The notes below the pieces were generated by a model. The model was given only the letters and a program-made list of their open reading frames with translations. It was not told the DNA's origin and did not search any database. A program made the position numbers and the translations under genes. A DNA stretch of 47,533 nucleotides. It comes from Chitinophagaceae bacterium (lineage in GTDB: Bacteria > Bacteroidota > Bacteroidia > Chitinophagales > Chitinophagaceae). Numbering within the stretch: position 1 is the stretch's first letter; each line of letters opens with the position of its first letter. The DNA is taken from NCBI GenBank assembly GCA_025360525.1, contig JANYCA010000168.1, forward strand, positions 1-47,533, given 5' to 3'. Of this stretch, positions 7,569 through 16,959 are shown piece after piece.

Positions 7569-8609
7569 TTACTTATTAGCCAACTGTCCACAAGCAGCAT
7601 CAATATCTTTCCCACGGCTTCTTCTCACCCGTACATTAACCCGGTGATGGGCAAGGTAATCTGTAAATGTATTGGTTTTATCTTCATCCGGTTTGGTAAA
7701 TGACACCCCTTCAATTGGATTGTATTCAATTACATTAACGAGGTGCGTTGGAATTTGCCTGTAAATTTTTACAAGGTGTTCGGCATCTTCCAACGAATCA
7801 TTCAGATCTTTAAACAGAATGTACTCCAGCGTTATATCATTTTTGGTTTTATCGTAAAAATAATTCAACGACTTAATCAGTTCGGCGATGGTATTGCTTT
7901 CGTTGATGGGCATAATGCTATCCCTTTTTTTATCATCCGCCGCATGCAGCGAAAGGGCAAGGTTAAAGCGTACTTTATCATCTCCCAGTTGCTTGATCAT
8001 TTTTGAAACACCTGCGGTAGAAACCGTAATCCGTTTGGGGCTCATGTTCAATCCATCATTTGCAATCAACCGGTCAATCGATTTCAATACATTTTTATAA
8101 TTGAGCAAGGGCTCGCCCATACCCATAAAAACCACGTTGGATAATTTTTTATTAAAACTCTTTTCCGATTGTTCGTTGATGAGTGCCACCTGGTTATAAA
8201 TCTCATCAAAATCAAGGTTGCGTTTGCGTTCCATTTTTCCGGTAGCGCAAAACTTACAGGTAAGGCTGCAACCAATTTGAGAAGATACACAGGCTGTATT
8301 TCTTCTTTCTGTAGGTATCAACACGCCCTCAATCATATGCCCATCAAAGGTTTGAAATCTTGATTTGATGGTACCATCACTACTAAACTGGGTAGCATTT
8401 ACTTTAAGCGAAGGAAAAGAAAACTTATCTGCCATCTTAGTACGCAGCTCCTTCGAAACATCCGTCATATCTTCAAAGCCTTGTGCATTTTTTTTCCATA
8501 TCCATTCATAGACCTGCTTTGTTCTGAATTTTTTTTCTCCAAGGGATGCAAAATAAGTTACCAACTCCTCCAAACCCAGGTGGCGTATGTTCTGTTTATT
8601 TTCCGTCAT
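7569..8609 (-). CDS. rlmN: 23S rRNA (adenine(2503)-C(2))-methyltransferase, dual-specificity radical SAM enzyme
   Basis: RlmN methylates C2 of A2503 in 23S rRNA and A37 in some tRNAs. The radical-SAM cluster motif CxxxCxxC is visible as CSLTCKFC inside ACVSSQIGCSLTCKFCATG, and the methyl-relay cysteine is in the C-terminal DAACGQL. SAM-binding blocks are VVFMGMGEPLLNY and RITVSTAGVSKMI. The frame extends five codons further to 8624, but ATG 8609 (MTENKQNIRHLG) fits the family better and gives 346 residues. Confidence 0.97.
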   Translation of the reverse strand: MTENKQNIRHLGLEELVTYFASLGEKKFRTKQVYEWIWKKNAQGFEDMTDVSKELRTKMADKFSFPSLKVNATQFSSDGTIKSRFQTFDGHMIEGVLIPTERRNTACVSSQIGCSLTCKFCATGKMERKRNLDFDEIYNQVALINEQSEKSFNKKLSNVVFMGMGEPLLNYKNVLKSIDRLIANDGLNMSPKRITVSTAGVSKMIKQLGDDKVRFNLALSLHAADDKKRDSIMPINESNTIAELIKSLNYFYDKTKNDITLEYILFKDLNDSLEDAEHLVKIYRQIPTHLVNVIEYNPIEGVSFTKPDEDKTNTFTDYLAHHRVNVRVRRSRGKDIDAACGQLANK

Positions 8610-8966
8610 GAGGCAAAGATACAAAACCGGCTAAAGGGGGATTGATAATTGTTTTGAAAATAGTAGCATATCATCACCCCTTATTGTAAAAATATTAACA
8701 TTCGGTTTACTGTCTACAGCGGGGTTTTTGAACAGGATTAACGACTTTTTGAAGACCATTTGCTAAAAAACCGGTTTGTTTAGATGCCTTAAAGAAGCCA
8801 TTTACAACAACTATCCTTTGGCTTTGCCTTTTTGTGTATCCTACTGCACAATTTGTGGTGATTGCTCAACAATAAAGTTATTATTTTTAATTTAGGGCTG
8901 ATTTTCAAGCTACACAATCCTTTGGCATAGCCTTTTCATAAATGTCACCAAACAAAATAAATAATT
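8610..8966 (+). promoter_or_regulatory. Long upstream region of the porin gene with a 20-bp imperfect direct repeat
   Basis: No gene is seen in these 357 bases. Two nearly identical 20-base blocks lie at 8813-8832 and 8917-8936 (ATCCTTTGGC, then TTTGCC or ATAGCC, then TTTT; 18 of 20 identical), 104 bases apart. Each contains GGC-N3-GCC dyad symmetry. The second ends 30 bases before the porin ATG, where a regulator would act. The use as binding sites is inference. Confidence 0.35.
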
Positions 8967-9608
8967 ATGAAAAAGAAATGGATGATTGTAGCTACAGTAG
9001 TAGCTTTCGGAGTAACACAGGTAAACGCACAATCCGACGTTGTCGTTAAAAGTAATGGTTTGCATTTAGGCGCTAGGGTTGGGGCAAATCTTTCAAATGT
9101 TATTAGTGATAAAAGCAGCAACTATACTACCGGGGCTAAACTTGGTGCTAATGCGGCCTTATTCCTGGAAATTCCCCTGGCTCCAATGGTAAGCCTGCAG
9201 CCTGAGATTCAGTTTTCTCAGAAGGGTTATAAATCTACGGGTACTTATTTAGGTTCTGCGTATGAGTACAAGCAAACAAGCAATTTTATAGAGGTTCCTT
9301 TATTGCTGAAAATTAAGCCATCTAAAAGTTTTGGCGTTTTTGCAGGCCCTCAGTTTTCGTACCTGGTTTCCACCAAAACAAAATTTACTACCAACAATGT
9401 ATCTTATGAAAACCTGGTAAAACAGGACAATGACAATTTGCGTAAAAACATATTTGGTGGTGTAGTTGGTGTAGAAGCTGTCGCAAGCAATTTGATAGTG
9501 GGTTTGCGTTATAACATAGATTTTCAAAACAACAATGGTGATGGAACGTCTTCTACTCCAAAGTACAAAAACCAGGTGATTGCATTAAGCCTTGGTGTAA
9601 GGTTTTAG
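8967..9608 (+). CDS. Outer-membrane beta-barrel protein (PorT-like porin family)
   Basis: 213 residues with a clear signal peptide (MKKKWMIVATVVAFGVTQVNAQ). The mature part fits the Bacteroidota 'outer membrane protein beta-barrel' family (PF13568 type): LHLGARVGANLSNV start, LQPEIQFSQKGYK, FIEVPLLLKI, FGVFAGPQFSYLVS, and a final strand ending in Phe (VIALSLGVRF), as expected for BAM recognition. Eight strands are likely. The gene stands alone, has a long upstream region with paired repeats and is closed by a strong terminator. Substrate or function cannot be told from sequence. Confidence 0.88.
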   Translation: MKKKWMIVATVVAFGVTQVNAQSDVVVKSNGLHLGARVGANLSNVISDKSSNYTTGAKLGANAALFLEIPLAPMVSLQPEIQFSQKGYKSTGTYLGSAYEYKQTSNFIEVPLLLKIKPSKSFGVFAGPQFSYLVSTKTKFTTNNVSYENLVKQDNDNLRKNIFGGVVGVEAVASNLIVGLRYNIDFQNNNGDGTSSTPKYKNQVIALSLGVRF

Positions 9609-9636
9609 AAACAAATAAATTGGTTAATCAATAAAT

Positions 9637-9664
9637 GATCCGTCCATTTAGGGCGGATTTTTTT
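9637..9664 (+). terminator. Rho-independent terminator of the porin gene
   Basis: ATCCGTCC (9638-9645) pairs with GGGCGGAT (9651-9658) around a short ATTTA loop, one G-U pair included, followed by a run of T. It lies 29 bases past the stop. Confidence 0.85.
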
Positions 9665-9808
9665 GTGGAAAAAGTTAGCGTACGTTGAATTTACAGTTGT
9701 CTGGTACAGCATAAGGGAGATACAAAACAGGCTAACCAAGGAGTAATAATTATTTTATCTTGCAGTATTATTCGATATCTTGCTTTTCCCGTAAGTACCC
9801 TTGAAAAA

Positions 9809-9874
9809 TGGTATGCAGTACAAGAGGGCGATGCAACAATGCTAAGTGAAAAACGATTGCCCGGACCAAAAATA
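9809..9874 (+). repeat. Dispersed repeat, copy A
   Basis: Contains TGGTATGC, then TACAAGAGGGCGATGCAAC, then CAATGCT, and after a variable middle TTGCCCGGACC with an A-rich end. Related copies are at 28984-29040 (same strand) and 37702-37736 (opposite strand). It ends 6 bases before the thiolase start, so it may form part of that gene's upstream region. Confidence 0.65.
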
Positions 9875-9879
9875 TTTTT

Positions 9880-11091
9880 ATGCAAACAGCCTACATAATT
9901 GATGCCGTAAGAACCCCCATTGGTAAATACGGCGGCGCTTTAAGTAGCATAAGGCCCGATGATTTACTGGCAACAGTAATTAAGGAAATCATCAGCAGAA
10001 ACCCATCTGTAGATATCAATGGTATTGAGGAAGTAATTGCCGGCGCTGCCAACCAAAGTGGCGAAGACAACCGCAACGTGGCAAGAATGGCTGCACTACT
10101 TGCCGGGCTACCCGTAACCGTTGCAGGCCTTACGGTAAACCGTTTGTGCGCCAGTGGTATGCAGGCTATTATGGATGCAGGGCGTGCCATTATGTGTGGC
10201 GATGGCGACTTGTATATTGCCTGCGGTGTAGAAAGCATGACTAGGGCTCCTTTTGTTTTATCTAAAGCCAATGCAGCTTTTGCCCGGGATACGGAGTTGT
10301 TTGACACTACCATGGGATGGCGTTTTATCAACAATAAATTAGCTGCATTGTACCATCCTTACAGCATGGGAGAAACTGCAGAAAATATTGCAAAGCAATG
10401 GGACATCAGCCGGCATGCACAGGATGAGTTTGCCTACGAAAGTCAGCAGAAATACGCCATCGCATATGCAGCCAATCTATTTGCCAACGAAATAATACCG
10501 ATACAGATTCAATCCGGAAAAGAGCTGATTGACTTTGATAAAGATGAGCACCCCCGGATAACTTCGCTGGAGAAATTATCCTTGCTAAAACCGGCATTTA
10601 TAAAAGATGGTACAGTAACAGCAGGCAATAGCAGCGGCATTAATGACGGCGCTGCTGCAATGCTATTGGCAAGTGAAGCTGCGGTAAAAAAATATGGTTT
10701 GCAGCCCATGGCAAAAATAACCAGTATGGCTGTAGCGGGTGTCGATCCGTCCATTATGGGTATTGGCCCGGTGCCCGCTACAATAAAGGCTTTGCAACGA
10801 GCAGGCCTTAGCATTACAGATATAAACCTGGTAGAACTGAATGAGGCATTTGCTGCTCAATCCATTGCTTGCATACATGAATTAGGGTTAGATCTGGAAC
10901 TGGTGAATGTAAACGGTGGTGCAATTGCGCTGGGGCATCCATTGGGCTGCAGCGGTGTTCGCATAGCTACCACCCTTCTGCATGAACTTAAAAAAAGAAA
11001 AGGAACTTACGGCCTCGCCTCCATGTGCGTAGGTGTGGGGCAGGGAGCTTCGGTTATTTTTGAGAACCTCAGGAAAGGTTTAGGAGTTTAG
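9880..11091 (+). CDS. Acetyl-CoA C-acyltransferase, PcaF/PaaJ-like thiolase
   Basis: A 403-residue type I thiolase. The active-site cysteine is in [12 protein letters not shown] (about residue 90), the general-base histidine in [14 protein letters not shown] and the second cysteine in [10 protein letters not shown]. Along its length it tracks 3-oxoadipyl-CoA thiolases: [70 protein letters not shown] and [18 protein letters not shown]. That suggests cleavage of 3-oxoadipyl-CoA in aromatic degradation, but no other paa or pca gene is nearby, so general beta-oxidation is possible. The TAG stop lies within a GTTTAG repeat. Confidence 0.93.
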   Translation: MQTAYIIDAVRTPIGKYGGALSSIRPDDLLATVIKEIISRNPSVDINGIEEVIAGAANQSGEDNRNVARMAALLAGLPVTVAGLTVNRLCASGMQAIMDAGRAIMCGDGDLYIACGVESMTRAPFVLSKANAAFARDTELFDTTMGWRFINNKLAALYHPYSMGETAENIAKQWDISRHAQDEFAYESQQKYAIAYAANLFANEIIPIQIQSGKELIDFDKDEHPRITSLEKLSLLKPAFIKDGTVTAGNSSGINDGAAAMLLASEAAVKKYGLQPMAKITSMAVAGVDPSIMGIGPVPATIKALQRAGLSITDINLVELNEAFAAQSIACIHELGLDLELVNVNGGAIALGHPLGCSGVRIATTLLHELKKRKGTYGLASMCVGVGQGASVIFENLRKGLGV

Positions 11092-11112
11092 GGGGTTTAG
11101 AAGGTTGGAATA
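11077..11112 (+). repeat. GTTTAG/GGTTGGAATA repeat at the thiolase stop codon
   Basis: Three GTTTAG words in a row end in GTTTAGAAGGTTGGAATA (11095-11112), matching the unit of the array at 6068-6156. The second GTTTAG provides the thiolase's terminal Val and TAG stop, exactly as for proline dehydrogenase. Confidence 0.65.
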
Positions 11113-11140
11113 GCGATAAATTATCATTTTGATTACTCAC

Positions 11141-11171
11141 AAAAATACCGGCCTGTGCAGCCGGTATTTTT
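11141..11171. terminator. Bidirectional terminator between the thiolase gene and sucA
   Basis: AAAAATACCGGC (11141-11152) pairs perfectly with GCCGGTATTTTT (11160-11171) around a 7-base loop. The A and T ends serve both strands, so it closes the two convergent genes. Confidence 0.9.
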
Positions 11172-11192
11172 GTAAAAATTATTTTTAAGCTA

Positions 11193-13952
11193 TTAAATAC
11201 TAAACGCCTTATCAATAATAGCTAGTTGTTCTTTAGCGTGTATTTTAGAATAGCCCGTCGCTGTAGATGCACTGGCAATGCGGCTTATAATATAAAAGTT
11301 GATGTTCTGTACATTCATCCGCAGAAAAGTGGCAGCACCCATATTCAATGGCTCTTCCTGCACCCAATGCCAGATGGCTTTGCTGTATTTGCTGTACAAT
11401 GCATCCAGTTGCTGTTGTGGTAACGGATAAATTTGTTCCAGCCGGATGATGGCTACATCTGTTCTGTTTTCTTTTTGCTGCCGATCTGCTAAATCAAAAT
11501 ATACCTTACCGCTACAAAGCAATACTTTCTTTACTTGGTCAGCATCTTTTACAAAACTATCATCCAGTATTTCTTTAAACCCTCCTGTTAAGAAATCAGT
11601 CTCAACACTGTAACTGCCCGGGTGGCGCAGGTTAGCCTTAGGTGAAAAATTTACCAATGGTTTTCTAAACGGCCAGGTTAACTGCCGGCGCAACAGGTGA
11701 AAGAAATTGGCTGAGGTGGTAATATTGGTAATCACCATATTTTGCTCGGCACACATTTGTAAAAACCTTTCCATCCTGGCACTGCTATGTTCCGGACCCT
11801 GGCCTTCGTAGCCGTGTGGCAAAAGCATTACCACGCTGTTCATCCGCTGCCATTTGGTTTCTGCGGCTGCAATAAACTGATCTATTATTGTTTGTGCACC
11901 ATTACAGAAATCACCAAACTGTGCTTCCCAAAGCACCAGTGCGTTGGGGTTGGCCATTGCGTAACCATATTCAAAACCTAGTACAGCATATTCACTTAAC
12001 AAGGAGTTGTAAATCCGCATGGGAGCCTGACTTTCTGTAAAATGATCCAGCCGGTTGTAAGGGATATTGGTATTTTCATCGTGTATTACACAATGGCGAT
12101 GACTGAAAGTGCCACGCTGTACATCCTGCCCGCTCATACGAACATCTTTGCCTTCAATTAATAAACTGCCATAGGCCATCAACTCGCCGGTAGCCCAGTC
12201 TATTTTGCGCTCATCGTTGTATAATTTTATTTTATCCTGCAATAATTTTTCTACTTTTTTCAAAGGCTTAAAATTGGCAGGCCATTTCATTAATCCATCA
12301 AACAACAACTTAAAACTCTCTTTATTAATAGCAGTTATTGGTGATTGATTAAAATCATTTTCATTGGCCCGGCGCAGGGTTTTCCACCACAGTTCCGGCT
12401 TTTGAAAAGTATAAGGTAATGGGTTTTGCTTTACTTCATCGAGGCGCTCCTGCAAATCGGCCAGAAATTTCTTTTCCATATCCTTAGCCAATGCCTGTGC
12501 ATCCGGTTCCCCATTTTCCAACAGGTATTGAGTGTACACTTCCCTTGGATTAAGGTGCTTCTCAATTAACGCATACAACTGGGGCTGTGTGAACTTTGGT
12601 TCGTCACCTTCGTTGTGCCCATGCTTGCGGTAACAAACCATATCAATAAAAATATCGCTGTTAAATTCCTGGCGATAATGGGTGGCTATCTGCACTGCTT
12701 TTACAACTGCTTCGGGATCGTCGCCATTAATGTGAAATACCGGTGCCTTTACCATGGCTGCTATGGAAGTACAATAATCTGAGCTGCGGGCATCTGTAAA
12801 ATCGGTGGTAAAACCAATCTGGTTATTAATTACAAAATGTACGGTACCGCCGGTATAATAGCCTTTGAGGTTACTCATTTGCAATACTTCGTACACAATG
12901 CCCTGCCCGGCAACAGATGCATCACCATGAATTAGTATGGGTAAAATTTTATCAAAGTCACTATTATACAAAACATCAGCCTTACTTCTTGCAAAGCCCA
13001 CCACTAAAGGGTCTACAGCTTCAAGGTGTGATGGATTGGGGCATAATTTTAAATTAATTTTATTGCCGGAGGTAGTTTCTATTTCGCTGCTAAAGCCAAG
13101 ATGGTACTTTACATCGCCACTTCCCATGGTTGTATCCGGCGTAGCCGTTCCTTCAAATTCACTAAAAATTTGCTCATAGGTTTTGCCCATAATATTGGCA
13201 AGGATATTTAACCTGCCACGATGCGCCATACCTATCACCACCTCCTGTACATTATTGGAAGATGCTGTGTTAATAATTGCGTCCAACGCTGCAATGGTGG
13301 TCTCCCCTCCTTCCAACGAAAACCTTTTTTGACCTACATATTTAGTGTGTAAAAACTTTTCGAACATCACCCCCTCGTTCAGCTTTTGCAATATTCTCTT
13401 CTTTTGTTCCAACGGCACTGCTTCCTGCATCGTATGCTCAACGGCATTTATGATCCAGTCTCTCTTTCTCCGGCTGTTTACACTGCTGAATTCTACGCCA
13501 AGGTTGTGGGTGTAGCATTTTTGTAAATGAGCTACAATACTTCTTAGCGAAGCTTTTCCCAGTCCTACAAATTTTCCTGCTTCAAAAGTGGTATCTAAAT
13601 CAGCATCGCTGAAGCCAAAGTTTTCCAATCCTAAATTTGCCTTACGGTCAATTCGTTCCCTGATGGGGTTGGTTTTGGCAATTAAATGTCCTTTGCGCCG
13701 GTAAGCTACAATTAACTGGTAAACACTAAATTCTTTTTCAATTTGTGATGGGGTGATGGTGGGTACAACTGCAGGTGTAGCCCCGGAAGCTACAGTATTT
13801 TTCTTAGCCACGTTGTTTTCTATGGCAAAATCGAAGCCTTCAAAAAACTTGCGTAATTCCACGTCAATACTATCGGGGTTTGCCAGGTAATCGTTGTACA
13901 AATTTTCTATGTAGGCAGGATGTGCGTTCGTTATATATTGAAAATCCTTCAT
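11193..13952 (-). CDS. sucA: 2-oxoglutarate dehydrogenase E1 component
   Basis: E1 of the TCA-cycle 2-oxoglutarate dehydrogenase complex: ThDP-dependent decarboxylation of 2-oxoglutarate and transfer to the lipoyl E2. The 919 residues are full length. The N-terminal E2-binding segment (YIENLYNDYLANPDSIDVEL) is followed by GMAHRGRLNILANIMGK, LCPNPSHLEAVDPLVVG, HGDASVAGQGIVYE, the ThDP/Mg motif GDDPEAVVKA near residue 405 and CYRKHGHNEGDEP. The C-terminal transketolase-like part has RGTFSHRHCVIHDE and LLPHGYEGQGPEHSSARMERFLQ (in part). E2 (sucB) is not adjacent. The ATG at 13952 gives MKDFQYITNAHPAYIE. Confidence 0.98.
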   Translation of the reverse strand: MKDFQYITNAHPAYIENLYNDYLANPDSIDVELRKFFEGFDFAIENNVAKKNTVASGATPAVVPTITPSQIEKEFSVYQLIVAYRRKGHLIAKTNPIRERIDRKANLGLENFGFSDADLDTTFEAGKFVGLGKASLRSIVAHLQKCYTHNLGVEFSSVNSRRKRDWIINAVEHTMQEAVPLEQKKRILQKLNEGVMFEKFLHTKYVGQKRFSLEGGETTIAALDAIINTASSNNVQEVVIGMAHRGRLNILANIMGKTYEQIFSEFEGTATPDTTMGSGDVKYHLGFSSEIETTSGNKINLKLCPNPSHLEAVDPLVVGFARSKADVLYNSDFDKILPILIHGDASVAGQGIVYEVLQMSNLKGYYTGGTVHFVINNQIGFTTDFTDARSSDYCTSIAAMVKAPVFHINGDDPEAVVKAVQIATHYRQEFNSDIFIDMVCYRKHGHNEGDEPKFTQPQLYALIEKHLNPREVYTQYLLENGEPDAQALAKDMEKKFLADLQERLDEVKQNPLPYTFQKPELWWKTLRRANENDFNQSPITAINKESFKLLFDGLMKWPANFKPLKKVEKLLQDKIKLYNDERKIDWATGELMAYGSLLIEGKDVRMSGQDVQRGTFSHRHCVIHDENTNIPYNRLDHFTESQAPMRIYNSLLSEYAVLGFEYGYAMANPNALVLWEAQFGDFCNGAQTIIDQFIAAAETKWQRMNSVVMLLPHGYEGQGPEHSSARMERFLQMCAEQNMVITNITTSANFFHLLRRQLTWPFRKPLVNFSPKANLRHPGSYSVETDFLTGGFKEILDDSFVKDADQVKKVLLCSGKVYFDLADRQQKENRTDVAIIRLEQIYPLPQQQLDALYSKYSKAIWHWVQEEPLNMGAATFLRMNVQNINFYIISRIASASTATGYSKIHAKEQLAIIDKAFSI

Positions 13953-14197
13953 GGCTAAAACAGATTACAGTTATTTTTTAATAAAATCAATTTGACCGGA
14001 GGGCAAATATCGGTGATTTATACTTGGCTTGATAACAGAAAACAGCCAATTTTATAAAAACTAAAAGGGTGTATTCCTGGTAATATTGTTAAACAAGAAA
14101 AAATATTGTTCGGAAAACAATTCATTCATCTTTATGCTGAATTAAATGCACCTAAATCAGTTGACTAATACTTTTTTAATAAAATTACTTTAAGTCG

Positions 14198-14230
14198 TTG
14201 CTCTATTTATTAATGTATCCCCTATCTTTG
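14198..14230 (+). promoter_or_regulatory. Promoter of rpsT
   Basis: TTG (14198-14200), a 22-base spacer and TATCTTTG (14223-14230) fit the Bacteroidota consensus. The predicted start leaves a leader of about 23 bases before rpsT. The remainder of the 304-base gap back to sucA (13953-14197) is very AT-rich and I see no other feature in it. Confidence 0.7.
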
Positions 14231-14256
14231 CCGTCCGAAATTAAAAACAGAAATAA

Positions 14257-14520
14257 ATGGCAAATCATTCAGCAACCAAAAAAGATGTACGTCAAAGCCG
14301 CAAGCGTAACGAACGTAATCGTTATTATGGTAAAACTACCCGTAATGCAATAAGGGACATCAAGGCTATTGATGACAAGACGGTTGCAACAGAAAAACTT
14401 CCTACAGTTTCATCTATGATAGATAAATTAGCAAGAAGAGGTACAATACATAAAAACAAAGCGTCTAACTTAAAAAGTAAGTTAGCAAGAAAAGTGAACG
14501 CACTGGCCTTAGCAAAATAA
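14257..14520 (+). CDS. rpsT: 30S ribosomal protein S20
   Basis: 87 residues, highly basic, with the S20 layout: MANHSATKKDVRQSRKRNER at the start, then NRYYGKTTRNAIRDIKA, and a C-terminal helix ending KNKASNLKSKLARKVNALAL. S20 binds 16S rRNA early in 30S assembly. It is a single gene with its own promoter and a strong terminator 24 bases after the stop. Confidence 0.97.
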   Translation: MANHSATKKDVRQSRKRNERNRYYGKTTRNAIRDIKAIDDKTVATEKLPTVSSMIDKLARRGTIHKNKASNLKSKLARKVNALALAK

Positions 14521-14544
14521 ATTAATAGGGTCAAATTAAATACG

Positions 14545-14570
14545 CCTGTCAAATCCTGACAGGTTTTTTT
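14545..14570 (+). terminator. Terminator of rpsT
   Basis: CCTGTCA (14545-14551) pairs with TGACAGG (14557-14563), followed by seven T. Confidence 0.92.
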
Positions 14571-14628
14571 GTTATAAATTACTTACTCAGCAGCTTCCTC
14601 AATTTATAATTACCAAAACAAAAACCAC

Positions 14629-16038
14629 ATGCTAAAAACTCTACCTTTAATTGCACTGCTATTTCTATTTAGCGATGCCAATGCACAAATACCGGCGGGT
14701 TATTACAACAATGCCTACACTGGCGGAGTACCAAAAACCTGTGCAAATTTAAAAACTGCCTTATTTAATATCGTATCTATAGGAACCAATGTGTTGCCCT
14801 ATAATTCAAGCTCAACATTCGATACCTGGGACGCAGTAAACTCTATTGACACCCAGCGCAATGATGCCAATACTGCATTTATTATGTGGGACATGTACAC
14901 AGATAATCCAACTGGTGCGGAATTGTATTCATTTACACCAGTTGCTGACCAATGTGGAACCTATAATGCCATTGGCAGTTGTTACAATCGGGAACATTCG
15001 TTTCCCCAAGCCTGGTTTGGTGCAGTAACACCCATGCTCACGGATATGCACCATATTTTTGCAACGGACGGTATGAGTAATGGTAAACATGATAATTATC
15101 CATATGGCGAAGTAAGTGCTTCCGCAATAGACTGGACATCACCCGCCGGCGCTAAATTGGGCACCTGTTCTTTTGGCGGGTACACCGGTAAAGTGTTTGA
15201 GCCAATTGATGCATACAAAGGCGATTTTGCAAGAGCAATGTTTTATATGGTAACCCGCTACCAAAGTTCAATGGCCGCTTTTCAAACCAACAGCTCAGCA
15301 GATGCGGTATTGGACGGCACTACCTGGCCATCGTTAGATAACTGGGCTCTTAAGCAATGGTACAAATGGCACATCCAGGATCCGGTGAGCCAAAAAGAAA
15401 TAAACAGGAACAATAAAATTTATGGGTTTCAAAACAACCGAAATCCGTTTATTGACCATCCGGAATTTGTAAAACTAATTTGGGATTGTACCAACCTGTT
15501 ACCGGTAAACCTGCTGGATTTTAAAGCCACCAAAAACAGCAGTAGTATTTTGTTGCAATGGACAACAAATAAAGAAGCCAATTTTAATAAATACGTTGTT
15601 GAACGCAGTACAAACGGAAAAACCTTTTATGCTATTGGCAATGTAAAAGGCAAAAACCTTGAAAGCTATTCACTCACTGATCAAAATTTACCGGATGCAA
15701 AAACTGTATTTTACAGGTTAAAACTGGTTGATGTTGATGGTAATTATAATTACAGTAAGATTGTTTCTGTAAAATTACAGAACACATCAGCTGGCATTAC
15801 CGTTTTTCCTAACCCTGCAATAAATGCAGTTACCATCAAATTACAGCAGCCGCTAACACTAAACAGCAGCCTTAAAATTACCGATGTGGCAGGAAGGGAA
15901 GTAATGAGAATTGCCATTATAAATGCAGGCCAACAGGAAATTCCTGTTAAAGTAAACCAATTACCTGCAGGCAGATATGTAGTTACCATCAGCAATAGCA
16001 AAAACTTATTGTACCAATCTTTTTTAATTACTAAATAA
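14629..16038 (+). CDS. Secreted endonuclease I with T9SS type A sorting domain
   Basis: 469 residues. A signal peptide (LPLIALLFLFSDANAQ) leads into an endonuclease I (EndA/NucM, PF04231) domain, residues about 30-290, with the active-site region CYNREHSFPQAWFG near 117, TDMHHIFATDGMSNGKHDNY at about 138-157, and YPYGEV. A fibronectin-like segment follows (about 295-390: LLQWTTNKEANFNKYVVERS). The final about 80 residues are a type A sorting domain (VFPNPAINAVTIKL, then GREVMRI and LPAGRYVVTI), so the protein is exported by T9SS. Probable role: degrading extracellular DNA or RNA for nutrients. The first ATG at 14629 is used. Confidence 0.93.
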   Translation: MLKTLPLIALLFLFSDANAQIPAGYYNNAYTGGVPKTCANLKTALFNIVSIGTNVLPYNSSSTFDTWDAVNSIDTQRNDANTAFIMWDMYTDNPTGAELYSFTPVADQCGTYNAIGSCYNREHSFPQAWFGAVTPMLTDMHHIFATDGMSNGKHDNYPYGEVSASAIDWTSPAGAKLGTCSFGGYTGKVFEPIDAYKGDFARAMFYMVTRYQSSMAAFQTNSSADAVLDGTTWPSLDNWALKQWYKWHIQDPVSQKEINRNNKIYGFQNNRNPFIDHPEFVKLIWDCTNLLPVNLLDFKATKNSSSILLQWTTNKEANFNKYVVERSTNGKTFYAIGNVKGKNLESYSLTDQNLPDAKTVFYRLKLVDVDGNYNYSKIVSVKLQNTSAGITVFPNPAINAVTIKLQQPLTLNSSLKITDVAGREVMRIAIINAGQQEIPVKVNQLPAGRYVVTISNSKNLLYQSFLITK

Positions 16039-16054
16039 GAGCAAAAATATTTTA

Positions 16055-16087
16055 TAAAAAATGCCACTTCTACGAGTGGCATTTTTT
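16055..16087. terminator. Terminator after the nuclease gene
   Basis: ATGCCACT (16061-16068) pairs with AGTGGCAT (16075-16082); A and T tracts on the two sides make it work on either strand. Confidence 0.9.
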
Positions 16088-16362
16088 ATGCCCTTTGTAA
16101 AGCCGATTTAACACCAAAATGCAATAAAAAGGTAACGACATGTGCAGCGTCTTTAAAAAATGGAACCGGCACCCAAGTAAACAAAACTACTACATAGCAC
16201 TGCAAATTGTGAATACACTCAATCAGATGGTAGATTTTAAAAATCAGGCGTGAATAACATTCTATTTTAAATTAGGCTACTTTAATTAGCCTGCAAATCT
16301 TTCCCATACTGTATTTGGTCTGCAACAATAATATATATTTGTTTTAAAAAAATGATTTCCGC
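16088..16362. other. Intergenic stretch, nothing recognised
   Basis: AT-rich DNA between the nuclease terminator and the small membrane protein gene. No reading frame, repeat or clear promoter pair was found. Confidence 0.5.
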
Positions 16363-16758
16363 ATGAGTAAAGCCAACTATTCTATTCCGGTAAAATTTCG
16401 GAAAATGGAGAACCTGCACATTGTATTCTGGCTGTTTAAAGATATAAGTTGGTGCATGGTTTGGAAGCCATTAGGTATAGCAATGATTTTCCCTACCTTA
16501 GTTATCGCCGTAATAATAGCTTTGAGAACAAAGCAGTTTATGAGTGAAGTATGTCACAATCTTTCCATCGTTTTTTGGATAAGTGCCAACTCCTACTGGA
16601 TGATCAGCGAATTTTTTCAATTTGACAGCCTCGTAATATTTGGCACTTTTACTTATAAGCACATTGCGCTTATCCCATTTATTATCGGCATATTAATTCT
16701 CGGTTATTATTATCTATGGTGGAGACCCCGCAACCCGGATGTTTTAGAAACAATGTAA
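16363..16758 (+). CDS. Small integral membrane protein of unknown function
   Basis: 131 residues from ATG 16363. Four hydrophobic segments are visible: about 20-33 (weak), 35-52 (PLGIAMIFPTLVIAVIIA), 66-82 (LSIVFWISANSYWMISE) and 98-116 (ALIPFIIGILILGYYYLWW), with few charges between them. The N-terminus carries basic residues (VKFRKMEN) and the C-terminus WWRPRNPDVLETM is polar. I recognise no family. It lies alone between a terminator and the recG promoter. Confidence 0.8.
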   Translation: MSKANYSIPVKFRKMENLHIVFWLFKDISWCMVWKPLGIAMIFPTLVIAVIIALRTKQFMSEVCHNLSIVFWISANSYWMISEFFQFDSLVIFGTFTYKHIALIPFIIGILILGYYYLWWRPRNPDVLETM

Positions 16759-16911
16759 AAGTAATGACGTGAGACTTCACAATTGAACCCTTGTTGATGA
16801 ATATTTTAAAGACTTAGACAAAACGTTAGTTTTCTATTCCTGATATTTGAATGAGTTGTAACCTATCTATTTAAACTATTAACCCAACTGTTTTGTTTTA
16901 AAACGAATGAG

Positions 16912-16944
16912 TTGTGCATTATCATCCCGTTCAAAATATATTTG
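16912..16944 (+). promoter_or_regulatory. Promoter of recG
   Basis: TTG (16912-16914), a 22-base spacer and TATATTTG (16937-16944), a perfect TAnnTTTG. Transcription should start near 16948, which leaves almost no leader and places the true recG start within about 16954-16980. The rest of the 16759-16911 gap shows nothing. Confidence 0.65.
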
Positions 16945-16959
16945 TGAAAATATTTAATC

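Noticed and set aside
9891..10334. 147-codon minus-strand ORF
   Set aside because: Antisense shadow of the well-supported thiolase gene; low-complexity Ala/Ser/Ile composition.
9880..11091. Part of a phenylacetate or beta-ketoadipate gene cluster
   Set aside because: The thiolase resembles PaaJ/PcaF, but its neighbours are a porin and sucA, so no pathway cluster is present in the window.
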